DNA of 50,521 nucleotides from NCBI GenBank assembly GCA_964628835.1, contig CAZVME010000019.1:1-50521 (forward strand), written 5' to 3'. The DNA is from JAAGZL01 sp964628835 (lineage in GTDB: Bacteria; Pseudomonadota; Gammaproteobacteria; Chromatiales; Chromatiaceae). Within the stretch, counting starts at the first letter, position 1. Each line of letters starts with the position of its first letter. Under the pieces are notes generated by a model, which did not search any database, was not told the DNA's origin, and saw nothing but the letters and a program-made list of their open reading frames with translations. The translations under genes and the position numbers were made by a program. Shown here one piece after another: positions 35,998 to 44,231 of this stretch.

Positions 35998-36659
35998 TGA
36001 AGCAGGATTTACTGATTTTTGGCATTGGTGGTTTTGGTCAGGGCGTACTTGAGGTCGCTGAGGCCATGAATGACGAGTCGGATATGTGGAATATCCTTGG
36101 GTTTCTCGATGATGATGCAGATAGGCAGGGGGAGACGGTAAGTGGGTATCCCGTTTTAGGGGGGCGGGAATGGCTGCACACCCGCCAGGCAAATGTTGTT
36201 GTTTGTTTGGGTAGTACCTCGGTAAGAAGACGGGTGGTGTTTGATCTGAGCAGAAGCAGCAATGTTCATTTTGCGGCGCTCATTCATCCGCGCAGTACTG
36301 TATCAAGGCGTAGTAAAGTAGGCGATGGCTCGGTAGTTTTCGCTGGTGCTGTCATCGATACGCACACACGGATTAGTGAGCATGTGTTGGTGGGTCGCAA
36401 TGCCTCTCTTGGACATGATCTTGATATTGGTGATTACGTCAATTTGTTTCCTTCTGTTAGTCTTTCTGGGCATAGTTTTGTGGGTGAAGGATGTGAGATT
36501 GGCACCAATGCCACCGTGATCCCTGGTGTGAGGGTAGGCGCATGGAGTGTAGTCGGTGCTGGAGCGGTTGTCGCCCGTGATTTGGAAGATAACGTGACGG
36601 CGGTGGGGATGCCGGCCAAAGAGGTTAAGCGTCGGGATGCAGGGTGGCACCTTGTTTGA
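35997..36659 (+). CDS. pglD: PglD-like sugar N-acetyltransferase (NeuD family)
   Basis: 220-residue acetyltransferase with an N-terminal Rossmann-like UDP-sugar domain (LLIFGIGGFGQGVLEVAEAM) and a C-terminal left-handed beta-helix of hexapeptide repeats (VGDGSVVFAGAVIDTHTRIS, then VGEGCEIGTNATVIPGVRVG). The likely catalytic base is His140 in ASLGHDLDIGDYV. PglD uses acetyl-CoA to acetylate the 4-amino group of UDP-4-amino sugars to give UDP-di-N-acetylbacillosamine. Neighbouring PglC-, PglE- and PglF-like genes support this role. It overlaps the previous gene by 1 bp (TAATG). An alternative acyl donor is possible given the acyl-activating enzymes in the island. Confidence 0.87.
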   Translation: MKQDLLIFGIGGFGQGVLEVAEAMNDESDMWNILGFLDDDADRQGETVSGYPVLGGREWLHTRQANVVVCLGSTSVRRRVVFDLSRSSNVHFAALIHPRSTVSRRSKVGDGSVVFAGAVIDTHTRISEHVLVGRNASLGHDLDIGDYVNLFPSVSLSGHSFVGEGCEIGTNATVIPGVRVGAWSVVGAGAVVARDLEDNVTAVGMPAKEVKRRDAGWHLV

Positions 36660-36683
36660 CTCTGTAGGGGGGGTGTTTCGCTT

Positions 36684-37865
36684 ATGAGCGATCTATCATT
36701 CGCCGCTTGGCCTTCATTTGATTCGGAAGAGATCAAGGCAGTATCTGATGTATTAGCCTCTAATCGAGTCAACTACTGGACGGGAGAAAACGGTAGGCGG
36801 TTTGAGAGCGAGTTCGCGGCCTATTGCGGCGTTTCCCATGGGGTCGTGCTGGCTAATGGTACGCTTGCCCTGGAGCTGGCCCTGAAGATTCTCGATATCG
36901 GTCCGGGTGATGAGGTTATTGTACCGCCACGCACCTTTATCGCTACCGTAAGCTCTGTGGTACTAAGTGGAGCCAGACCGGTTTTCGCAGATGTGGATTT
37001 GAACTCACAGAATATTACGGTCGATAGCATTCGTGAATGTATAACCCCCAGAACCAAGGCGATCATTTTGGTGCATCTGGCTGGCTGGCCCTGTGATATG
37101 GATCCGATAATGGAGCTTGCCAGGGAGTATGACATAAAGGTGGTTGAGGATTGTGCCCAGGCCCATGGTGCTCGCTATAAGGGTAGGGTGGTTGGGAGTA
37201 TTGGTGATGTCGCAGCCTTCTCTTTCTGTCAGGACAAGATTATGACTACTGGCGGGGAAGGCGGAATGCTGCTGACCAATGACCAGGAGCTATGGGAGCG
37301 TGCCTGGGAATACAAGGATCATGGCAAGAGCTATGATGCCATATATCGGCGTGAACCGAATCCGGGAGAGGTGTTCCGCTGGGTGCATGACTCCTTTGGC
37401 ACCAACTGTCGTATGACTGAGATGCAGTCGGCAATAGGGCGTATCCAGCTGAAAAGGCTGGATACATGGGTGGAGCGCAGACGCGCCAATGCCCAGATTC
37501 TGACTGATCGTTTTGCCAGCCACAAGATATTGCGGGTTCCGGAGCCAGGAAATGAAATATACCACTCTTATTACAAGTTTTATGCCTTTGTGCGCCCGGA
37601 AATGCTCAAGGCCGGCTGGGGTCGTGATAGAATTATCCGCGCCGTAACGGCTGAGGGTGTTGCGTGTTTTCATGGCAGTTGCAGCGAAGTGTATCAGGAG
37701 AAGGCGTTTGTCGGCACCGGACTGGCACCAGGCAGCAGGCTGCCTGTAGCACGTAAGTTGGGTGAAACCAGCCTGATGTTTCTGGTGCACCCAACTATGA
37801 CAGAATCGGATATGCATCGCATGGCAGATGCAGTGGACAAGGTATTGGCTGAGGCGGTGAGCTAG
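36684..37865 (+). CDS. pglE: PglE-like DegT/DnrJ/EryC1 sugar aminotransferase
   Basis: 393-residue PLP aminotransferase. It contains the sugar-aminotransferase signature GVVLANGTLALELALKIL, HLAGWPCDMDPIMELAREYD, VVEDCAQAHGARYKG, and the PLP lysine in FSFCQDKIMTTGGEGGML (Lys185). NCRMTEMQSAIGRIQLKRLD near 240 is the usual dimer/substrate helix. It should aminate a UDP-4-keto-6-deoxy sugar from the PglF-like enzyme using glutamate. It is 24 bp after the acetyltransferase and overlaps the dehydratase start by 1 bp (TAGTG). It is close to PglE; perosamine- or FdtB-type synthases are less likely given the neighbours. Confidence 0.9.
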   Translation: MSDLSFAAWPSFDSEEIKAVSDVLASNRVNYWTGENGRRFESEFAAYCGVSHGVVLANGTLALELALKILDIGPGDEVIVPPRTFIATVSSVVLSGARPVFADVDLNSQNITVDSIRECITPRTKAIILVHLAGWPCDMDPIMELAREYDIKVVEDCAQAHGARYKGRVVGSIGDVAAFSFCQDKIMTTGGEGGMLLTNDQELWERAWEYKDHGKSYDAIYRREPNPGEVFRWVHDSFGTNCRMTEMQSAIGRIQLKRLDTWVERRRANAQILTDRFASHKILRVPEPGNEIYHSYYKFYAFVRPEMLKAGWGRDRIIRAVTAEGVACFHGSCSEVYQEKAFVGTGLAPGSRLPVARKLGETSLMFLVHPTMTESDMHRMADAVDKVLAEAVS

Positions 37866-39757
37866 TGGAGTTGCATTTCAGGGACAAAATCAAGCGGTCG
37901 CTCCCAACAGTAATCCTTGACCTGTTGATGGTGCTGGCTGCCTGGTTTTGCGCCTACTGGCTTAGATTCAATTTCGATAGCATCCCGGATCGCTATTATC
38001 AGTATGCGCTAGAGTCAGCCCCGGTTGTCGTGATGGTGCAGGGGGCGGTGCTGTTCTGGTTTGGGGTATTTCGCGGTATCTGGCGTTTCGTCTCCCTTAA
38101 TGATCTGATGGCGATTCTAAAGGCGGTGTTTGTGGGCACTGCAATGGCCATGACCGTCATGTTTCTGGGAGTGCGCCTGGGGAGCGTTCCCCGCTCAGTC
38201 CCAACTCTTTATTTCATTCTGCTGATTGCATTTCTGGCCGGTCCACGGTTGCTCTATCGTTGGTTTACGGAGCGACAGATGGTTCTGGGCCCGGGGAAGC
38301 GAGTGCTTATAGTTGGTGCCGGGCAGGCCGGTGAGATGCTTATCCGGGACTTGATGCGCGGGGCCGGGAGGGATTATGAGCCAGTGGCCATTGTGGATGA
38401 CAGGCCAAGACGTCAGGGTCGCCATGTGCATGGTGTGCCGGTGATGGGTGGCTGCGAAGATATCCAGGAGCTGTGTGATAACCTGGATATTGATCTGATT
38501 ATGCTGGCGATACCATCGGCTTCATCCAATCAGATGCGGCGAGTGGTTGCCTACTGCGAGAAGACTGGGGTGGCGTTCCGGACCGTGCCTGATCTGGGAT
38601 CGCTACTGTCCGGGCAGGTCTCCATCAATGAACTGCGAGAGGTTTCCATTGAGGATATTCTGGGTCGGGAGCCGGTGGTTCCTGATTGGAGAGCTATCAG
38701 TATGGGGCTGGAGGGACGCACCATCCTGGTTACCGGTGGAGGTGGTTCTATCGGATCAGAACTGTGTCGGCAGATAGCCCGGCTGAATCCTGCCAAGTTG
38801 GTTCTGCTGGATAATAGTGAATTCAACCTGTATTCGATTGAGATGGAATTGCGTCGTGAAATCAGCGATGTCCCGCTGGTATTTCAGCTGGGAGACGTTA
38901 GTGACATAGTGACTGTCAGGCGTGTCTTTGAGCTCTATACCCCCGATGTGGTGTTTCATGCGGCGGCTTATAAGCATGTACCAATGCTGGAGGATCAGGT
39001 CAGGGCTGCGATCAAAAATAATGTCATAGGCACACGCAATGTAGCCATGGAAGCGGACCGATCTGGATGCTCGGAATTTGTGTTTATTTCTACCGACAAG
39101 GCGGTAAATCCATCCAATGTCATGGGGGCAAGCAAACGGATGGCTGAGATCTTCTGCCAGAACCTGAATGTTCGCTCAGATACCAATTTTATAACTGTAC
39201 GCTTTGGTAATGTTTTGGGGTCTGCCGGCAGTGTTATCCCGCTGTTTCGTAAGCAGATTGCCGAGGGTGGTCCGGTTACAGTAACCCATCCGGAGATTGA
39301 GCGTTATTTCATGACCATTCCCGAAGCATGTCAGTTGATTATGCAGGCCTCGGTGATCGGTTCGGGCGGTGAGATTTTTGTATTGGATATGGGAAGGTCG
39401 GTAAAGATCCATTATCTGGCTGAGCAGATGATCAGACTCTCAGGCAAAGTGCCCGGCAGTGATGTGGAGATTATTTATACTGGCCTGCGCCCTGGTGAAA
39501 AGCTGTATGAAGAGCTGTTTCATGACAGTGAGCGGTTAGAGCATACCAAGCATGAGAAAATATTCCTGGCCCGACATCGTGTCGTCGAGTGGAAAAAACT
39601 TGAGGCGCTGATAGAGAAGATGATCCATGCCTGTAATTGTTATGATGAAAATGAGTTGTTCCAGTGTATTGAGGAATTTGTACCTGAAAACAGAATAAAA
39701 CTGTTGGCAGAGGATCTGGATGCTGTCGCCACTCTCCATGTGGCGGAGAGCCAGTGA
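37865..39757 (+). CDS. pglF: PglF/WbpM-like UDP-GlcNAc 4,6-dehydratase, membrane-anchored
   Basis: 630-residue protein of the WbpM/CapD/PglF group. The N-terminal third has about four membrane helices (TVILDLLMVLAAWFCAYWLR onward), then a first Rossmann domain (VLIVGAGQAGEMLIRDLM). The catalytic SDR domain has TGGGGSIGSELCRQI near 288, FHAAAYKHVPMLE, FISTDKAVNPSNVMGASKR (family Met in place of the usual Tyr) and RFGNVLGSAGSVIPLFRKQI. It makes the 4-keto-6-deoxy intermediate from UDP-GlcNAc, feeding the aminotransferase. The start is GTG 37865, overlapping the previous stop. Full-length and intact. Confidence 0.93.
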   Translation: MELHFRDKIKRSLPTVILDLLMVLAAWFCAYWLRFNFDSIPDRYYQYALESAPVVVMVQGAVLFWFGVFRGIWRFVSLNDLMAILKAVFVGTAMAMTVMFLGVRLGSVPRSVPTLYFILLIAFLAGPRLLYRWFTERQMVLGPGKRVLIVGAGQAGEMLIRDLMRGAGRDYEPVAIVDDRPRRQGRHVHGVPVMGGCEDIQELCDNLDIDLIMLAIPSASSNQMRRVVAYCEKTGVAFRTVPDLGSLLSGQVSINELREVSIEDILGREPVVPDWRAISMGLEGRTILVTGGGGSIGSELCRQIARLNPAKLVLLDNSEFNLYSIEMELRREISDVPLVFQLGDVSDIVTVRRVFELYTPDVVFHAAAYKHVPMLEDQVRAAIKNNVIGTRNVAMEADRSGCSEFVFISTDKAVNPSNVMGASKRMAEIFCQNLNVRSDTNFITVRFGNVLGSAGSVIPLFRKQIAEGGPVTVTHPEIERYFMTIPEACQLIMQASVIGSGGEIFVLDMGRSVKIHYLAEQMIRLSGKVPGSDVEIIYTGLRPGEKLYEELFHDSERLEHTKHEKIFLARHRVVEWKKLEALIEKMIHACNCYDENELFQCIEEFVPENRIKLLAEDLDAVATLHVAESQ

Positions 39758-39826
39758 TCATTTGTGCAGGCTTGGCTGGCAAGCAGAATTAATTCAGTAA
39801 AAATCCCTTAATAAATATTTGATCCA

Positions 39827-40657
39827 ATGATTTCCATAACCCGCTACCCGCAAGTCATCCATGGTATAAAATTTCTGGTGGATCCTGCCTGGAAGGAGCA
39901 ACTGGCCCGGATTGGCCTGCGTGAGGATCAGTCATGGAGTCAGCTGAAGCCTGGTCAGAGGGTATCAGGTTCTCCCCATTCAGGTTGTTTTCGCGTGCAA
40001 CTGGATGATGGAGAAGTGGTCTACTTCAAGCGCTATGTGTATCCACCCAAGCGCTGGTTTGAGTTTTTACTACGGCCGGGCAAGGCGGGAGTGGAGGCTT
40101 GGGCCTACGCCACTCTGCAACAACTTGGTATACCAACACTGGATGTGGTGGCCTTTGGCGAGCAGCGGGCCTTTGGAGCCCTGGTGGCCTCCTTCATCGT
40201 AACCCGCGAGGTGCCAGGCAGCCATGATTTGAGCAAGTATGGCCCCGAGGTATGGTATCAGCTGCCACAGGACGAACGTAAACGCATCTATGATAATATT
40301 ACCAATGAGCTTATTGCACAGATGCAGAAGGCCCATGGGGCCTGCTTTTTTCATCATGATCTCAAGTGGCGCAATATTCTGCTACAGCAGAATGGGGGTG
40401 GTTTTACCCCGGTATGGATAGATGCGCCCCGTGCCTCCCGCATGCGGCTGCGCCGCCGCCGGGGAGTGGTGGTGGATCTCTCGGGACTGGCGCGGATAGC
40501 CGTTAGTCTGGTCAGCAAGTATGACCGCATGCGCTTTGTCTGGCGCTATCTGGGGGATTCCAGAAGACCGGGAGATACCTGCCGGCTTTACCGAGAGGTA
40601 GGGCGGCATCTGGGTCGGCGCATGCCGACTAAAAATGTGCAGACTAAAAAGAGATAG
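39827..40657 (+). CDS. LPS core kinase-like protein (lipopolysaccharide kinase family)
   Basis: 276-residue protein of the LPS kinase fold. The N-lobe reads CFRVQLDDGEVVYFKRYVYP near residues 54-73 (Lys68 as ATP contact). LVASFIVTREVPGSHDL forms the hinge side, and the catalytic loop is ACFFHHDLKWRNILL with an intact Asp. PVWIDAPRASRMRL follows, the D-A-P replacing DFG. This resembles P. aeruginosa core-locus kinases near hldE and msbA. It begins the right-hand core block, 69 bp after the dehydratase. It probably phosphorylates a core sugar; substrate unknown. Confidence 0.82.
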   Translation: MISITRYPQVIHGIKFLVDPAWKEQLARIGLREDQSWSQLKPGQRVSGSPHSGCFRVQLDDGEVVYFKRYVYPPKRWFEFLLRPGKAGVEAWAYATLQQLGIPTLDVVAFGEQRAFGALVASFIVTREVPGSHDLSKYGPEVWYQLPQDERKRIYDNITNELIAQMQKAHGACFFHHDLKWRNILLQQNGGGFTPVWIDAPRASRMRLRRRRGVVVDLSGLARIAVSLVSKYDRMRFVWRYLGDSRRPGDTCRLYREVGRHLGRRMPTKNVQTKKR

Positions 40658-40669
40658 GTTAATTCCGTT

Positions 40670-41326
40670 ATGCGGTTGATGTCCGGGAATGAATATGCCC
40701 AGTTGGTCCAGGGTGCAACTGAGCTGGAGCGCGATAAGCATGGTGTAAAGGTGCTGTTGTCTCGGGGTGGGCGTGTTATTAAGCTAATCCGGATAAAGCG
40801 TTGGCTGACACTCTCGGTAATCTATCCCTACTCATTTCGCTTTCAACGCAATGCCAGACGTCTTGATTCCATGGGTATCTCAACAGTGCATGTAGAGCAG
40901 CTGTTCTACTGCCATCATATCCGCCGTCATGGGGTGATCTATCCCCTGCTGGATGGAGAGTCACTGGAAAATATCGCATCAGTGGATGGGTTATCGGAGG
41001 ATCTATTCCGCAAGCTGGCGGGCTTTATTGCCCAACTGCATGCCAAGGGAATCTTTTTCCGTTCCCTGCATCTGGGAAATATCCTGCTGTTACCGGATGG
41101 TGAATTGGGTCTGATAGATGTGGCGGATATGCGGTTTTCCCCATCACCCCTGCGAGTGGATCAGCGTAAGCGTAACTTTCGTCATCTGCTGCGTAACCAG
41201 AAGCATAGAGAGATCTTTGTGGATTTTGGCCTGGAGCGCTTTCTGGCGTTATATCTTAAGGCAGCGGCCCTGTCTGAAGCGCGCTCGAAGAGAATCATGT
41301 CGGTGGCAGAAACTGCACACAGCTGA
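40670..41326 (+). CDS. Small LPS kinase-like protein, probable pseudokinase ('toluene tolerance' type)
   Basis: 218-residue protein of the kinase-like family annotated in pseudomonads as toluene tolerance (Ttg8/WapQ-like) near LPS core genes. The N-lobe has GVKVLLSRGGRVIKLIRIKR. The catalytic-loop position is GIFFRSLHLGNILLL, with Phe and Ser where H-x-D is expected. LGLIDVADMRFS retains the metal-binding Asp. It may be a non-catalytic partner of the other core kinases, or use a different residue. Starts at 40670 or 40679 are possible. It is 12 bp after the previous kinase gene and probably in one operon with it. hldE follows after 72 bp. Confidence 0.75.
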   Translation: MRLMSGNEYAQLVQGATELERDKHGVKVLLSRGGRVIKLIRIKRWLTLSVIYPYSFRFQRNARRLDSMGISTVHVEQLFYCHHIRRHGVIYPLLDGESLENIASVDGLSEDLFRKLAGFIAQLHAKGIFFRSLHLGNILLLPDGELGLIDVADMRFSPSPLRVDQRKRNFRHLLRNQKHREIFVDFGLERFLALYLKAAALSEARSKRIMSVAETAHS

Positions 41327-41398
41327 CAGGCGTCAGCGCCGTTAAACAGGCCCATCTTGTGTTACCATCTGATTTTTAAAAACAATCTACCTGAATCA

Positions 41399-42826
41399 AT
41401 GAAAGAACTACCGGATTTTAGTGGCATAAAGGTGCTGGTCGTAGGCGATGTGATGCTGGATCGCTACTGGCATGGCGGCACCAATCGCATCTCACCCGAG
41501 GCCCCGGTCCCGGTGGTGCGCGTGACCGAGGAGGAGGGCCGCCCCGGCGGGGCTGGCAACGTGGCGCTCAATATAACCGCGCTGGGTGGCAACGCCTCTC
41601 TACTGGGTTTGACCGGGGATGATGAGATGTCCAACACCCTGGCGCAGCGTCTCCAGGAGCGGGGGGTGGAGTGCAATTTTGAACGCCTGCCGGGTCTGCC
41701 TACCATCACCAAACTCAGGGTGATAAGTCGCCATCAACAGCTGATACGGCTGGATTTTGAAGATGGCTTTCCTGGTTTTGATTCGGCGGAGTTTCTGTCC
41801 CGGTTCGATGGTCTGCTGGTGGAGGCCGATTTGGTGGTGCTGTCAGATTATGGCAAGGGCACCCTGCGAGATGTGAGCCAGTTTATAGCCCGCGCCCGTG
41901 CTGCCGGTAAACCGGTCCTGGTGGACCCCAAGGGTACCGACTTCAGCAGATATTCCGGCGCCACCCTGATTACCCCGAATCTGTCAGAGTTGGAAGCGGT
42001 GGTGGGTCGTTGCGACAGCGATGAGCAGTTAGTGGAGCGAGGCCAGGACTTGATGCAGCAGTATGGTCTGGATGGCTTGCTGGTAACCCGAGGTGAACAT
42101 GGCATGACCCTGTTGGAGCAGGGCAAGCCGCCGCGTCATCTCCCCACCCACGCCCGCGAGGTGTTTGATGTGACCGGCGCCGGTGATACCGTGATCTCGG
42201 TACTAGCCGCAGCTCTGGCTGCCGGCATGCCCATGGAGGCGGCCACCCAACTATCCAACGTGGCCGCAGGCATTGTGGTGGGCAAGCTGGGTACCGCTAC
42301 CACCTCCCGGGATGAGATCAGAGATGCCCTGCTCGGACAGCAGGTGATCCATCGCGGTGCGGTGGACGAAGAAGCACTGGTGGTGGCCATGGATGCATCC
42401 CGGGCCAATGGTGAGACCATTGTATTTACTAACGGCTGTTTCGATATCCTGCATGCTGGACATGTTACCTACCTGGAGCAGGCCAGTCGCCTGGGTGATC
42501 GTCTGGTGGTGGCGGTAAACGTGGATGAGACCGTGCGTCAGCTCAAGGGCGATGACCGTCCGGTAAACACCCTGGAGCGGCGCATGACGGTATTGGCCGC
42601 CCTGGGTTGTGTGGATTGGGTAGTGCCGTTTTCCGAAGAGACGCCAGAGCGTCTGATCTGTCGCCTGAAGCCAGATTTTCTGGTGAAGGGCGGTGACAAT
42701 AACCCGGATGATATCCCTGGCGCCAGGTGCGTGCGTGAGGCCGGGGGTGAGGTGAAGGTGATGAGCTTTGTGGACAACTGCTCCACCACCGGCACCATCG
42801 AATCTATCCGAAGCAAATCAAAATAA
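41399..42826 (+). CDS. hldE: HldE bifunctional heptose-7-P kinase / heptose-1-P adenylyltransferase
   Basis: 475-residue bifunctional enzyme of ADP-heptose synthesis in the cytoplasm. The N-terminal ribokinase-like domain (about 1-320) has VLVVGDVMLDRYWHG, RPGGAGNVALN and the anion-hole FDVTGAGDTVISVLAA near 257. The C-terminal nucleotidyltransferase domain (about 340-475) has FTNGCFDILHAGHVTYLEQA with H-x-G-H, and ends with CSTTGTIESIR. ATG 41399 is preferred over the TTG at 41357 because MKELPDFSG matches the family start. It is full length. With GmhA at 46299 it supplies inner-core heptose. GmhB and HldD are not in the window. Confidence 0.96.
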   Translation: MKELPDFSGIKVLVVGDVMLDRYWHGGTNRISPEAPVPVVRVTEEEGRPGGAGNVALNITALGGNASLLGLTGDDEMSNTLAQRLQERGVECNFERLPGLPTITKLRVISRHQQLIRLDFEDGFPGFDSAEFLSRFDGLLVEADLVVLSDYGKGTLRDVSQFIARARAAGKPVLVDPKGTDFSRYSGATLITPNLSELEAVVGRCDSDEQLVERGQDLMQQYGLDGLLVTRGEHGMTLLEQGKPPRHLPTHAREVFDVTGAGDTVISVLAAALAAGMPMEAATQLSNVAAGIVVGKLGTATTSRDEIRDALLGQQVIHRGAVDEEALVVAMDASRANGETIVFTNGCFDILHAGHVTYLEQASRLGDRLVVAVNVDETVRQLKGDDRPVNTLERRMTVLAALGCVDWVVPFSEETPERLICRLKPDFLVKGGDNNPDDIPGARCVREAGGEVKVMSFVDNCSTTGTIESIRSKSK

Positions 42827-42866
42827 TGCTCCTCCTGGGCACTAAAAAGCAGATGAGAGATATTGC

Positions 42867-44213
42867 ATGAAGATAACGATCTTTGGCTCAGGATATGTGG
42901 GGTTGGTCACCGGCGCTTGTCTGGCGGAAGTGGGTAACGATGTCCTGTGTGTGGACATTGATCGGGAGAAGGTTGCTGGTCTGAAGCGTGGTGAGGTACC
43001 AATCCATGAGCCGGGGCTGGAATCCCTGGTCCAGGCAAATATGGAGGCCGGGCGGCTGGCCTTTACCACGGATACTGCGGAGGCCGTGGCCCACGGTACA
43101 TTGCAGTTTATCGCCGTTGGCACCCCTTCGGACGAGGATGGCTCTGCCGATCTGCAGTATGTGGTGGCGGTGGCGCGGGATATTGGTACCCATCTCAATG
43201 AATATAAGATCATAGTAGATAAGTCCACTGTGCCGGTGGGGACCGCAGACAAGGTGCGCGCAGTATTGGAGCAGACCCTGGAGGAGCGCGGCCTGGGAGG
43301 TATGGGATTTGATGTGGTGTCCAATCCCGAGTTCCTGAAAGAGGGTGATGCCATTGATGATTTCATGAAGCCAGATCGCATCGTCATCGGCACTGACAAC
43401 CGAGAGGCAGCAGAGCAGCTGCGCACCCTCTATGCCCCATTCAATCGCAACCATGACCGCATGATCGAGATGGACCTGCGTTCGGCCGAGCTGACCAAAT
43501 ATGCCGCCAACGCCATGCTGGCCACCAAGATCACCTTCATGAACGAGTTGGCCAATATCGCCGAAAGGGTGGGGGCTGATATCGAGCAGGTCAGGCTCGG
43601 CATCGGCTCGGATCAGCGCATTGGCTATCACTTCATCTATCCCGGAATGGGCTATGGTGGCTCCTGTTTTCCCAAAGATGTGAAGGCCCTGGAGCACACC
43701 GCAGGCCAACACGGATACGATGCCCGACTGTTGCAAGCGGTGTGCCAGGTGAATGCAGCCCAGAAACGCAGTCTGATCTCTAAGATCTACACCCACTTTG
43801 ACAACAATATCGAAGGCCGGGTGTTTGCCTTGTGGGGGCTTGCCTTTAAGCCCAATACTGACGATATGCGCGAGGCCCCCAGCCGGGTGCTGATGGAGGC
43901 GTTATGGGCGGCTGGGGCCAGGGTTCAGGCCTATGATCCGGAGGCCGGGACAGAGGCCAGACGCATCTACGGTAATCGGGACGATCTGGTGCTGTGTGAA
44001 TCGGCAGAGGATGCACTGGATGCAGCAGATGCCCTGGTGATTGTGACCGAGTGGAAGCAGTTCCGTTGCCCGGATTTCAACCACATCAGGGCCAAGTTGC
44101 GGACGCCGTTAATCTTCGATGGCAGAAATATCTACGATCTCGAGACCATGGAGCTGAAGGGCTTTACCTATTACGGCATAGGGCGTGGCGAGAGCAGCAA
44201 GCGTCAGGCATGA
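42867..44213 (+). CDS. ugd: UDP-glucose 6-dehydrogenase
   Basis: 448-residue NAD-dependent enzyme oxidising UDP-glucose to UDP-glucuronate. The N-terminal Rossmann motif is ITIFGSGYVGLVTGACLAEV. KSTVPVGTADKVR follows near 116, and NPEFLKEGDAIDDF near 152. The catalytic Cys267 is in GYGGSCFPKDVKAL, and the C-terminal domain has WGLAFKPNTDDMREAPS. A ribosome-binding site (gagag) precedes ATG 42867. UDP-glucuronate could be a donor for the O-antigen or core, and would also suit the asparagine-synthase-like amidation. It is 40 bp after hldE. Confidence 0.96.
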   Translation: MKITIFGSGYVGLVTGACLAEVGNDVLCVDIDREKVAGLKRGEVPIHEPGLESLVQANMEAGRLAFTTDTAEAVAHGTLQFIAVGTPSDEDGSADLQYVVAVARDIGTHLNEYKIIVDKSTVPVGTADKVRAVLEQTLEERGLGGMGFDVVSNPEFLKEGDAIDDFMKPDRIVIGTDNREAAEQLRTLYAPFNRNHDRMIEMDLRSAELTKYAANAMLATKITFMNELANIAERVGADIEQVRLGIGSDQRIGYHFIYPGMGYGGSCFPKDVKALEHTAGQHGYDARLLQAVCQVNAAQKRSLISKIYTHFDNNIEGRVFALWGLAFKPNTDDMREAPSRVLMEALWAAGARVQAYDPEAGTEARRIYGNRDDLVLCESAEDALDAADALVIVTEWKQFRCPDFNHIRAKLRTPLIFDGRNIYDLETMELKGFTYYGIGRGESSKRQA

Positions 44214-44231
44214 CTTGTAAAGTCAGCGGAT

